This document shows positions 17,801 to 29,800 of a DNA stretch of 64,000 bases, piece after piece. The notes beneath the pieces are model-generated. The model saw nothing but the letters and a program-made list of their open reading frames with translations, searched no databases and had not been told where the DNA came from. The DNA comes from Symbiodinium natans (Eukaryota > Sar > Dinophyceae > Suessiales > Symbiodiniaceae): positions 1 through 64,000 of the forward strand of contig CAJNDS010000738.1 in NCBI GenBank assembly GCA_905221605.1, read 5' to 3'. The translations under genes and the position numbers were made by a program. The stretch's first letter is position 1. Each line of letters starts with the position of its first letter.

Positions 17801-20800
17801 AATGGAAGGCCACTCATTGAAAACCGCAATTTTTGGCATGGGTCCAAGCAAATCCTTGGGTCCATGGCTCCTTGGCATCTGCAGCATGGTGCATGGGGGT
17901 AGTTTGGAGGCTAGTTTGGAGGAGACTAGCCCAGCAAACGTGTAGGAAAACCCTACACCCGACCAAGCTCAGAAAATCGGGTGGGCGGGTTGGGAAGGAG
18001 CGTGAACCTTGGCGCACACCACACCACGCGTCCCGCATGGCGGTGCGCGCGGAACATGAAACACACCTTTACCCTAAACCCTACATCGCTTGCGGCTTCG
18101 CAGAAACCTGAAAAGAAAACACGCACCTAGGCAAGGGATCCTAGCCCAAAACAGGGTTTGGGTATTTGTTTAGGGTGTAGGGATTAGAGTTTAGGGTTTA
18201 GGGACATCCCCGTTACTCAGTTATCCGAGATCGATGTACCCCCCAAGAGCGAGCAAACGCGGCCACCGCCAAGACATTAAGTGAGGCACCCATGCCCAAC
18301 AGCACCACAGACGTCAGCCGCAATCCTGGCACAAGCAAACAGCACAACCCTAAACCCTAAACCCTAAACCCTAAACCCGAAGCTCCAGGGCCGCACCCTA
18401 AGGCCCTAAATCCCAAAGCTCCTTCTAGACCTAAACCCGACAAGTTCCTAGGGTTTAGGGTTTAGGGTTTAGGGTGTAGGGTTTAGGGTTTAGGGTTTAG
18501 GGTTTAGGGTTTGGGGTTTAGGGTTTAGGGTTTAGGGTTTAGGGTTTAGGGTTTAGGGTTTCTATAGCAACCCTAGAACTCCTATAACGACCCGCTAAGA
18601 AACACACAAAAGCCCTACAACACTCGATAAGAACCCCATTTCAGAAAGCTCTAAAGCCCTAAACCCCAAACCCTAAACCCTAAAACCCTAAACCCTCAAC
18701 GCTGAACCCTAAACCCTAAACCCGAAATCCTAAACCCCTTGAACCCTAAACCCTAAAACATCCTCAAACCCCACTGTAGGCCTACTATTTGCTTGAGAAC
18801 CCCAAAAGAAAGAACAATTACAATTGCCCTTCATACGGCAGAATATGTTTTGTATTGTTTCCGGGTTCCTAAGCAATTAGTAGAAAGCCCGAAACCACTG
18901 CTACCGAGCCTTGCCGCCTGAGGCGAGCGGAGAAGCGGGCCGCCTGGAGGGATTCAGGGTTTAGGGTTTCGGGGTTGAGGGTTTAGGGGTTTAGGGGTTT
19001 AGGGGTTGAGGGTTTCGGGGTTAGGGGTTAGGGGTTTAGGGGTTTAGGGGTTTAGGGGTTTAGGGGTTAGGGGTTAGGGGTTAGGGGTTAGGGGTTAAGG
19101 GGTTAAGGGGTTAAGGGTACGGGGGCAACCGAAAGGGAACAGGGAAAGAAACCAACCCTCAACAGTCGCCTATATGGATTTCCCAGATCGAACCAGAAAC
19201 AAGAACACCCAACCCTAAAGGGACAGGATAAGGGAGAAGGGACGGGACTACTCCAACCCGTTAAACCCAACCCCAAGCGTACGTACTTTTTCAACAAAAG
19301 CTGACGGCTCTCGGCCATCTTGAGCCAAACAAGATTTCCGGGTTCATTGACCCTTCCAACCCCCAACACTAACTCCTTTCTACAATACCAGTTGCAGCTC
19401 CGCACTCCCCCTGTCCTAGGATTTCCTAGGACACATTGGAGGTGCAGATCTTTTGGCCAAAAACTGCCATTAAGGCAGCAGCCAGCTGCTTGAATGCACA
19501 CTATGGTTTTACGTCATCCAGGACGAAATTATAGCACATTGGCTAAACCCACTAACCACAGAGAATCTTTTTCCACCATGATCCTCTTATCATTGAAGAC
19601 TCTTCGGCCTTCTTCACCACAAACCGTGGTCTTCACTACGCGAAAAACTACTGACTTCTACTATCAGGGATTTCCATACCCTTAATAGTAATCACCACAT
19701 TGTCAGCACATTGGCTGTTCCAGCGCACCTGTCTCCAGAAAGAGAAAAACCATCCCTTCATCCATACCATCCAATCACTTCTTTTTCCGATTGTTGGCAA
19801 TTCTGAGGTGAAGTTGCAGCAGAATATACTCCAGGTCCGAAACTGTAAGAACAGGATCCTGCACGCACCTTTGAATTGAGGATACCAATCCTTCTCTCTT
19901 TGCGTCCTCAATCGCTTGGCAAGATTGACCCAGGTCTGCATTCACAGTGGTAGATGCTGGTGCATCCGCATCAGATGGACGATCCTTTTCCTCAGGACCT
20001 TGCACCATTACCACCTCTTCCTTTTTGGGACTCTGACTTTTCTCCTTCTTCTTTGTCTTTCCACCGACATTTGACTTTGTGCGCATTTTCGAGGCTTTTT
20101 CAACTGCAGAAACCACCACATTGGATGATGATCCACCCTTCTCAATGATCGCCGGCATCTTCTTCGGCTTTGGAACCATGAGAGTGTAAGGATCTTCGAT
20201 AGCTGCAGCTTTCCTCTTCTTTTTGACCTTTTTCATCTCCTCCTCAACGGCAACCTCCGTCTCCGAAGTTTCAACCACTTCTTTTTCTGCAGGAATATCC
20301 TTGCTGGACTCCCTTTCTAGGGACCTCTTTTTGCCCCTTTTGGAATCTGTCTCTTCTCCCAAATTGGCTCGCTCGTACCATATCCTCAGGTCATTGACCC
20401 ATTCTTCCACCTCCGCGAGCGAAACATCATACGACTTCACTACTTCGTGAAGTTCCAGCACGGACAGCATACCAGTGGTCCACGAAACCCATTCTCTATC
20501 CATCTGGTCAGCATCTCCATTGAACTTCAGGAGTTTGAACAGTGGGTCCGCCTCTGCTCGAGCCAAATCTGACTTGCCATCGGACAGAAATGAAATCGCC
20601 TCCATCAACAGTTCCGTCATTTTGGTATCATCGTCATAAACCATAAAATCTCCCTCACCATCATCGAACTGTTCAGGAGAGATCTCCTTTTCTCCACCTT
20701 TTGCACCAGAACTTCTCCTTGGACCATCCCTTGGGGGCGTCCTTGGAGACCTTGGCCTCTGTTCATCCAGCGGAACACCATGCTCGAAGACACACCTGTC

Positions 20801-23800
20801 ACCATAACGACACTTCCCAGACCGAGCAAACTGGATGCACCTCACACCAGTTGCATCATGCGAGAACGCACACTCCTTTCCAGCGAAGCAGGGTCTCCCC
20901 GCCACATAGTATTTGCACCAATACGAATGCAGCACCACATCATCTTCTGAATGGATGAATTTGCAGTCTTCACCAAATTTGCAGCGATCTTTTCCCCTGC
21001 TGAACCAATAGCAGAAGCCTTTCTTCCTCTTCTCCAAGCGCTCTGCCTCGTACCGGTCCATAGGGCGATTCTGCTCTACATGAACATTGCCATGTACCTG
21101 AGAACTGCTCCCTTCACCCAAGGTGCTATCAGTATTTGATGCTTGGAGTACAGCTGGAAAACCTGGCCTTGGTCCTACCACCTTCATGATTGGTTTTCCG
21201 CCAGCTCCTGAGCCATGCTGAGACGATCCAAAAACATTGAACATTTTCAGGAAGGCCTTTCTAGCGCCGATCTTCTGCACCCTTTTGATTGGACGTTTCA
21301 TTGCTCCAACCTTGCATCCAGATGCGTTCAAACGACACAACCTCCTATACCCAGCTCTATATCCCTTCTTCCAAAGAGCCATAAGAATTTTAGAGGCAGT
21401 AACATTCTCCACCTCTACCTTTTCCAACGGTCCCTCACTTCCCGGAACAAACCCATCCAACCCATCCATATCTGAAGACCTTTCCATCTTTTTTGACACC
21501 ACTTCGTCGAGGTAGTCTTCCGAGATCCAGGGTAAGTTCCTCTTAGAGGAAGGATTGTCACCATTGTTTGGTCCTTCACCAGGATACCCCTTTGTGCTGT
21601 CAAAGATCTTACCAGTAGTGCGGTCCTGCATAGAGAAATTGGAAGCAACGCGGGAGTACACTGACCACAAGAAAATCCTTGTGTCCGCCAGTCTTGATGA
21701 CCCACTGGATGTCTCCTCTTCCGGAGAAACTTCTGGCGCTTTGCCATCCCTTCCAGTGTCACCAATTGTCTCACCTCCAGCATCTTCAATGGGGATAAGG
21801 GATTCATTGCTCCCTTGATCAAGTACCGCATCCTCCGGTCCAAGAACTTCCAGCACCGCTGTCGAAGGATCCACTTCTTCATCAGCATCGTCGTCCATCC
21901 TTCTCCAGAGAACCTCCAATTGATCAGCGCAAGTCGCCGCCTGAAGGAACTCCATCAACTGGGCCCTCCCGCGCTGCCAGAGAAATTCCGAAATCATCAC
22001 TGACCCTTGAGCTCCTAGGGTAAGGAAAGGATGAACCAATTTGGCTACCCTCGCCATAAGTTCAATGTGAACTTCCATGCCTGGACTGCGACTCCAATCA
22101 TAGGCAATTGCCTCCATAGCAGTTCCAAACTTATCAGTATTTTTGAATTCCCCTTCCAGACCAGGAGATAGCAATGCACCCATCACCGAAAGAGGATAAT
22201 TTCCCACCGCTGGCAAGCACGGATTGTCATGGAACGAATGATGCAGATCACCATAATGTCCTTGATCTCTCCTTTGAAAAAGGAGTGCTCCAGTCCCTAG
22301 CTGGGCATTCATTTCATCCACTTGAACCATTTCAGCACATATCCTCTGTGCGTAGCCGCTATTGCTGGCCAGATGGTACGATCGGTCAGACCGCGACGCA
22401 TAACCCAATCAGTTGTTGGCGACTGAATCAGCGTTCCTGGATCATACACCATAACCACCATCGCACCATCACCCATTGACTGATCAGCATCGTCCTCCAG
22501 TGCCAGGTTCTCATCCTGTTCGCTTGCACCCTCAGATGACATGCTAATAACCAAATTTCGATCCATCTTATTGGACCCCTTCTGGCAGTCTCTTTGCCCC
22601 ACAGGCAACTTGCCAACAGCAACCTTCCAATAAATCCGAGTCAGAAGACCTTTAACCAGCAATTGCTGAGGGTCCTTCTTCACCGGACAAACATCCAATA
22701 TCTTCGCACCATCACCACGGAGTTCATTGCTCCCACCTTCTCCTTCTTTTTGGTCAGTCTCCTCGCCAGAAATTTGCACTGCTCCTTCCAGCGCCGTCTC
22801 CTGTCCAGCCACTTCTTGCCCAGGAAGAACTTGAGCGCTTTCAGATACATTCACCTGTCCAGCAACACCTTGCCCAGGTAAAACCTCATCCGTGGAGCCC
22901 ACCGCCAGCGAACCAACCATAACTGAGCCATCCCTTGCTCTTTTTTGAGACTGTTCAGTTCGACGAGAAGGTTGTGATAGCGAAAAAACTTGTGAAGTCA
23001 CTTCTTGGCGGGTCTCCCCCCGCGACGCTTTGTCGCGCCCTTCGCCAAGGTGAACCGATTTTTTCTGCCCGTCATTGGGGCCTGAAGAACCACCCAGCGG
23101 AACATTGCCACGAATCGCAGTTCTCTGTGAATCCCTTTCTTGCAAAAAGATTTCCCTCATGCGTTGCGCGGCATTGGTCTCCTCCTCGCTTGAATCGCTT
23201 GAGGAAGCGGCATAAGAGACCAAAGCCTCCGCCTGATCATCATCATCCACCACATCTGCCCACGCTCTGCTGAACCGATACGACAACCCACCACGAGGCT
23301 TCAGTTCCAGTGGCTTTGGCTTTTCCACCACTTCCGCCGGTTGCACTCGTCGTTGTGAACGAGAGCGTGGCACCTGTCGCACCTGTTTTTTATCCAGCAA
23401 GGGCCTTCCCCTTCTTACAGGGTTTGATCTTGACCGATACTTTTTTGTTGGCGGGTTCACCGGCGGCATTCCAACTCCCACCAACTGCAGCTTCTGTACG
23501 CACAGCGGAGACCTCTGCGCAAGCGTCCAAGCATCACGGTACCTGACCTTATCAAAAAGCTCCCGATAGGAGCCTCTCGGCATGGTTTTTGCACCGGAGC
23601 CTTCAGCTTCACGCACCTGAGTGAGGGTTCGCACCGCCTCTCTTCCAGTTCCCTTGCTCCCAGAAGATTGTTGTACCCGTACAGATGCATCGGAAGGAAC
23701 TGCTTTTTCCGGTCCTCCCGGACGATATCGGACACCACCAACCAATTGCAGAATTTTGCATGCTGTCACTTTGTTGATCCCTTTGTCAACCAAATCTTCC

Positions 23801-26800
23801 ACAAAGATGAACTCTTGCAAGTCCGACACGTTGGTCACACCAAGTGTAATCATCACCTCACTTACATGAGGGGTATACACCCAAAGGTGTTCGTTGCGAG
23901 CCATCCAATTTTCAATTGGCTCCTCCGGATTTTGAAGCCGAGTACCAGTGGATTCCGCCACCGAATTCTTTTGTTCATCAGCTTCTGCTTCATCCAGAAT
24001 ACCTTTTTCACCTTCTTTTTGTGACACATTGGTCATTTGCAGCGCTTTTGGTGCCGAGGATGATGACGACTCAACTCCCCCACTCGCAGGTGGCTGAAAA
24101 GTGCTCCTGTCCGAAATCTCCCATCCTCTCTCTTTTTCAAACCGGACCTGATTGGCCACATGTACCAAGTGTTTCAGGTGCGTCAGCCGCTCATCTGACA
24201 TCTCGTCGTGGGAGTACTTGCAGAAATTTGACCCTTTCCGGCACCGTCCTCTGATGTAATAATCGAAACAGCAATGGTGGAACCCCGCGTCCCTTAGTGC
24301 CTTCCTGGAAGCATTGTCCCAAGATTTGCCGGGCTCCCAAGTCCCTTCCAATGCTATGTCATCGTTGTGAAGATACCTGCATGTAGTCCCATATTTACAA
24401 CCACCTTGATTGTAATACAGACACAGACGACCTTTTGGCTCACCCGACGTAGGTTCACCCTTTGATGCACCTTTGCCAAAATTGTACTTGGCCCGGAAGG
24501 CTAAATCCTCCCGCTCCTGCTGTGCCTCATCCACTGTACCTTCCTCTGTGGGAGGGTCACCGATGTTCCCATCCTCATCTCCAGCTTCTTGGCTGTTCTT
24601 TGGCTCAGTTGATCCTCCTTCTGGCCAACCTTCACCATAACGACGATGCTCATAGGGACACCCATCACCATTGCGACACCTTCCCTTATTGAAGAACTTG
24701 CACAGCTTGCTGTATCCAGGTGACACAGTCTGTGGAGTCATGTAAGCCTTTTTATACTGGTCAGGATCCATGTAGGCTTCCATTGGCTTGTTCTCCCTTT
24801 TGCTCATGGATTCCACTGCACCATCAAGCTCCTGCAAAAATCGCTTGGTGTCCAACCAAAGCGCGTTCCAAAGCTCATCTTCCCCTTGACTCAGCACCGT
24901 TGCCACCGCTTCACCCACAACTGGTCGAGTAAATCTCCTTTTTCTGCATGCCAGTTCGAAAAGCGCGTTGTGGTACTGTTTTCGGGAAAAAGTGGTTAGC
25001 TTTCCCAAGCCTGTGCTTTCTGTACCATCAGGCTTCCAACCATCACTTTGCAAGATGCCATACGCGCGCCGAGCTTCCGCATTGAGGAATGCATGATCTG
25101 CAACACACTCCTGTAGCTCTTCCATTGGGCGACCCAACAGCATCCCAGTGATTTTGCCAACATAGGCCTTATCAGCGTTTCCATCCTCAAGAAGAGCTTT
25201 ATAGATCTTTTCTCCATAAAGTTGCCTTTCCTCTCGTTCTTCTGAGGATAACTCCTGTACAGCAAGCCCTTCATCGGATTGCTCTTCCTCCTGTTTCCAG
25301 TCCCATTGACTATTGGAATCTTGGTACCATTGACCAGCATACCATGAATCTGTCCACCACGTACTCCAGCCGCTGGGTTTCCATTTACGCAGCGTCGAAG
25401 AAGAGTCCTCCTCGTCCTCTTCCAAAACCAGAAAGGTGTCCAAGATTATGGTACCATCACCTTCCACTCGCTTCACTGTTCCATTGACAGTATCACCAAA
25501 TTTGAACTGATGTGCGCTGTTCCCTTCTGCAGGAATCAATACATTCACATCACCATGGTCCAAAAAGGCTCCATACCCATTGATGCAGCGCACTAGACCC
25601 ATGATCTCATCTCCCTCTTGGTAGCAATGTTCCCCAGGTGATTCCAAGGCTCCCGCTCGGGGCACTTTCTTTGCATGCTCTTCAGAAACCATCTCTGTAT
25701 CATCGGCTCCTGGCGCATCCTTTGTCTTCACCTTTGGGTCACACTGCTCGTCCGGCTCCTGCACGAGTCCCACAAGATCATCCATCTTGTGCTCCAGGGG
25801 CTCAGGACCTTCCTTTTTTCCAGCCAATGGCCTTGCCTCATCTGCTGCAGTTCGCTCGGTGTCGACTTCCGGCGAGCTTCCAGACGGCAATACTTCTCCC
25901 TTCATGGGAGTGGACCCATCATTGGAGTCTTTTGTCATGCCTTCTGCAGCAGGCAAATTTTCTTCCACTGCAGGGCTATTGAATTGCTCATCCACGGCAG
26001 GTACATTTTCTTCCACCGCAGGCTCCTTTGGTTCCATGGTTTCCAAAGGGGAATTGTCACCATCATTGACCACAGCTGCCTCATCGGCTCCGGTGTAGCC
26101 CTTGCCATTTCGTTCCTCGCAGCTAACTTCAGGTTGCACCAGTGCGTCCACCTGTGAACCTCCATCATCAGCTGCTGCGGAGACCTGCGCCCCATTGTTG
26201 CAGTCGCCCGTGGAACGTGACACCATATGCACCTCAACCCGTGCTTCTTCGCACTCCAGGTACTATCTGGCGCATTGACCCGCGCATCATTGGCGCTCCA
26301 GGCCTCATCTTTCAGATCTTCCGTGTCTCCAGCTATTCCAGAAGCTTCTTTTTTCTCTTGAACGGCAGGATTCTTGGCACCAAACGAAGAGACCTCCTCA
26401 GTCGTAACACACAACTTTTTCCCTCCGTCTTCCGAATCTCCAGGACCGCCTTCCTGAACGACAGGCACCACATCCACCACTCTCTCTTCTGCAGCCGACA
26501 CAGTTCCGATCTCCACATTGGGCATTTTTTCTTCTGGACCCACCGATTCCACCGCTGCCACACCCTCAGAAAGCGCTTCCATTTCTTCCCGATCCAGATG
26601 TTGAGCTCCAGCGATGTCTGCTCGGTTTCCAGGAATCCCCTCCTCATCAGGAGAACCCGAGGTCGGGGCGTCACCACCAGCCCTAAGACCGCTATCCCTG
26701 ATAGTAGAGGAAAAATCTTTTTCACCTACACTATTTACACTACCCTGGAATGCCCTCGTAGACTCAGGCGTCGGAGTAGAGGATGAAGAACCCAGTGCAG

Positions 26801-29800
26801 CCTCCATTTCCAGCTCATTGCCCGAAGGAGACCCAACCACCTCGTCACTCTTCATCTTTTCACCTACAACCGGCAACGTCCACTTGCTTTCCTGCGTATC
26901 CAGGCAGTAGTAATATTGTCTCCCATCTTCATGGAGGTGCCATTCCCACGTTGTCCCATCGCACGCTTTGATCAGATGCTCATCTTTCCGAAAACCATCC
27001 CTTTCAGAGACTTGACGCATCTCATCCTCTTCTTCTGACAACTGGCGCAACCTTTCAGCCTCCATCTGTAAGATCTCCTCCTCCCCCATGGCGTATTCAG
27101 CAGTTGGTGCAGCTTCAAAGCTGTCCGCACCCTTCTGTTCGTAACCGCTTCCACCACCTTGGGAACTCGCAGAGGGATCCCCTTTAATCTTGTTCAGAGG
27201 CCTCCTGGCCGCTTGCAGCACTTCTCCAATCAGATCGGTCTGAGACCCTTGGTCTACCATACGGCCCGAAGTCGAAGTCGACGGCTGATACCCATGTTTT
27301 TGCAACACGCGTAAAACAGTCACCTCCATTTCACGATCTATACCACCAGTCGCGTCCCAGTTCCTTTTTTCACCAGGCTTTGGCGATACAGAGACAGCAC
27401 GTCCTTCCGCTTCAGCATTGCTAACCATATCCACATTGGGATTCATACCCACATTGGGGTCTTCTGCAACCAAGGCTTCTTCCAGATGTTCTTCAGCGCC
27501 AGGCATCACCTCTTCCAGCACCGCCCTTCCACCCAGAGACTCAGCTGCACCATTTCCAGCTCCACCATTCTGTCCACCATCCGAGGAAGGTTGGAGCCAT
27601 CGCTTGGGAGAAGGCATTGCTTCTTGATCCCAAAGATCTTAAGACAACACTCAACCGCAGGGAACCTAACTTGGGCTCATAACCTACGGGGGCAACCGAA
27701 AGGGAACAGGGAAAGAAACCAACCCTCAACAGTCGCCTATATGGATTTCCCAGATCGAACCAGAAACAAGAACACCCAACCCTAAAGGGACAGGATAAGG
27801 GAGAAGGGACGGGACTACTCCAACCCGTTAAACCCAACCCCAAGCGTACGTACTTTTTCAACAAAAGCTGACGGCTCTCGGCCATCTTGAGCCAAACAAG
27901 ATTTCCGGGTTCATTGACCCTTCCAACCCCCAACACTAACTCCTTTCTACAATACCAGTTGCAGCTCCGCAAAGGGGTTAAGGGGTTAAGGGGTTAAGGG
28001 GTTAAGGGGTTAAGGGGTTAAGGGGTTAAGGGGTTAAGGGGTTAAGGGGTTAAGGGGTTAAGGGGTTAAGGCGTTAAGGGGTTAAGGGGTTAAGGGGTTA
28101 AGGGGTTAAGGGGTTAAGGGGTTAAGGGGTTAAGGGGTTAAGGGGTTAAGGGGTTAAGGGGTCAAGGGGTTAAGGGGTTAAGGAGTTAGGGGTTAGGGGT
28201 TAGGGGTTAGGGCTTTGGGGTTAGGGTTCGGGGTTAGCCGTTAGGGGTTAGGCTAGGAAGTTTGGGGTTAAAGTGTAGGGTCTCGGGGCTTTGAGTTCAG
28301 ACTTTAGGGCTTCAAGGGCTTCGGACTTAAGGGTTTAGTGTTGAGGGGCTTAAGGTTTAGGCTGCCGCGGATCCTATCACACCTGGCACGGGCCAGTAAA
28401 TGTGAATGCCCAGTCCATTGAACGCTCCCTCAACCCAGGCACAACCCGCCAGAAGTCTCCCAACAAAGCCATCCCTCTTGAAGATGCAGGGTGGAGGGTT
28501 CAGGGTACCATACAAGTATCCCCACATAGGGTTCTCAAAGTACATTGGCTACGCGACTTATACAACCCTGTGGAAAACTTTTGAAAGTATGCATGGGCCT
28601 CCAACTAAAGCCGAAGCCCCCGAACGGCCTGCTCGAATATTTCCGCCGCCGTCAGGTGCCGCCTCGGAAGGTGCTGGGATCTCGCCCAAACCCGCAAGGC
28701 TTCGGCTTTGGGCTTAGGTGCTTCGGCCTAAGAAACTGAAACCCTAAACCAAACACCTTTTAACCCTAAGGCAATGCCCCGAAACTCTCAACTCCAAACC
28801 CTAGTTATCATGTTCGGAGCTTAGGGTTTCATGTTTAGAGGTTCAGGGTTTAGGGTTTGGTGCTTAGGGTTTGGGGTTTAGGGTCTATCTTGAGTCTTGG
28901 TTTAGGGCTTAAGCCCTAAAAAAACCCTAAGCCCTGGACCCCAAACCAACTCTAAACCTTAAACCCTAAACCCTAAACCCTAAACCCCTAAACCCTAAAC
29001 CCTAAACCTTGAACCCTAAACCCCAAACCCCAAACCTTTGGCCCAAGGCACTTGAAGCCCATCTGCCCGGTCGCGCAGAAGACGCAGCCCTGCGCGCAGC
29101 CGACCTGCGCTCCGGGGGCGGGGGGATTTAGGGTTTAGGGTTTAGGGTTTGGGGTTTAGGGTTTAGGGTTTAGGGTTTAGGGTTTAGGGTTCAGGGAGGC
29201 TTACGGTATTAAGGGCGTGTGGGCTTGTCGGGGTATGTGGGGTTTAGGACTTTAGGGCCTCACGGCGGGGGTTTAGGGATGCGGGTTTTATGCAAAAGGG
29301 AGGGTGAGCTAGGGTTTTAGGGTCGGAGTGCACCAAGGGCACGAGAAATCTAAGTATGATGCACCAGCCTTCTCCTTAGTATGCTATTGTTTTAGACATG
29401 TCGAAAGAATGGTATGTCTGGAAAATGCTATCCTGAAGTCTTGCGCGGCTGCCGATGGCACCCTGCTCCTTTCGAAGCCTAAACCCTAATCCATAAAAGG
29501 CGCCAATTGTAAAATTTGGCTGGCTCAAAATCCAAAATATTCTTCTGCAGACTGCTTTAGCCTTGATTTGCGGAGAAGCTTCTTCATCAGAGCTGGCGAG
29601 AAACAAACCCTAAACCCTAAACCCTAAACCCTAAACCCTAAACCCTAAACCCTAAACCCTAAACCCTAAACCCTAAACAGCTCCAGAAGCTTCAGTCTGT
29701 GGAGCTTTGCTGTAGCTCCAGAGGCTCAGACAGCCAGGTCCCCCTTGCTTGGAGAGAGCCCGTCGAGACACCCAGATCCCAGCAATAGGGTTGAGGGTTT

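Larger units (their letters stand above)
19113..27976 (-). mobile_element. Complete non-autonomous LTR retrotransposon with AAGGG target duplication
   Basis: Two identical 287-bp direct repeats (19118-19404 and 27685-27971) bound 8.3 kb. AAGGG flanks both sides (19113-19117 and 27972-27976). Read on the minus strand, the LTR starts TGCGGAGC and ends CCCCGTA. Directly after the 5' LTR is a sequence complementary to a tRNA-Met anticodon arm; directly before the 3' LTR is a polypurine tract. Three overlapping frames fill the interior, none with reverse transcriptase, integrase, RNase H or protease motifs, so enzymes must come from elsewhere, plausibly from a copia-class partner. Identical LTRs point to a recent insertion. 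The element has the same orientation as the host gene and lies in its intron between exons 9 and 10. Confidence 0.93.

Noticed and set aside
20223-26786. Many + strand frames of 60-214 codons
   Set aside because: Antisense shadows of the three minus-strand frames of the LTR element.
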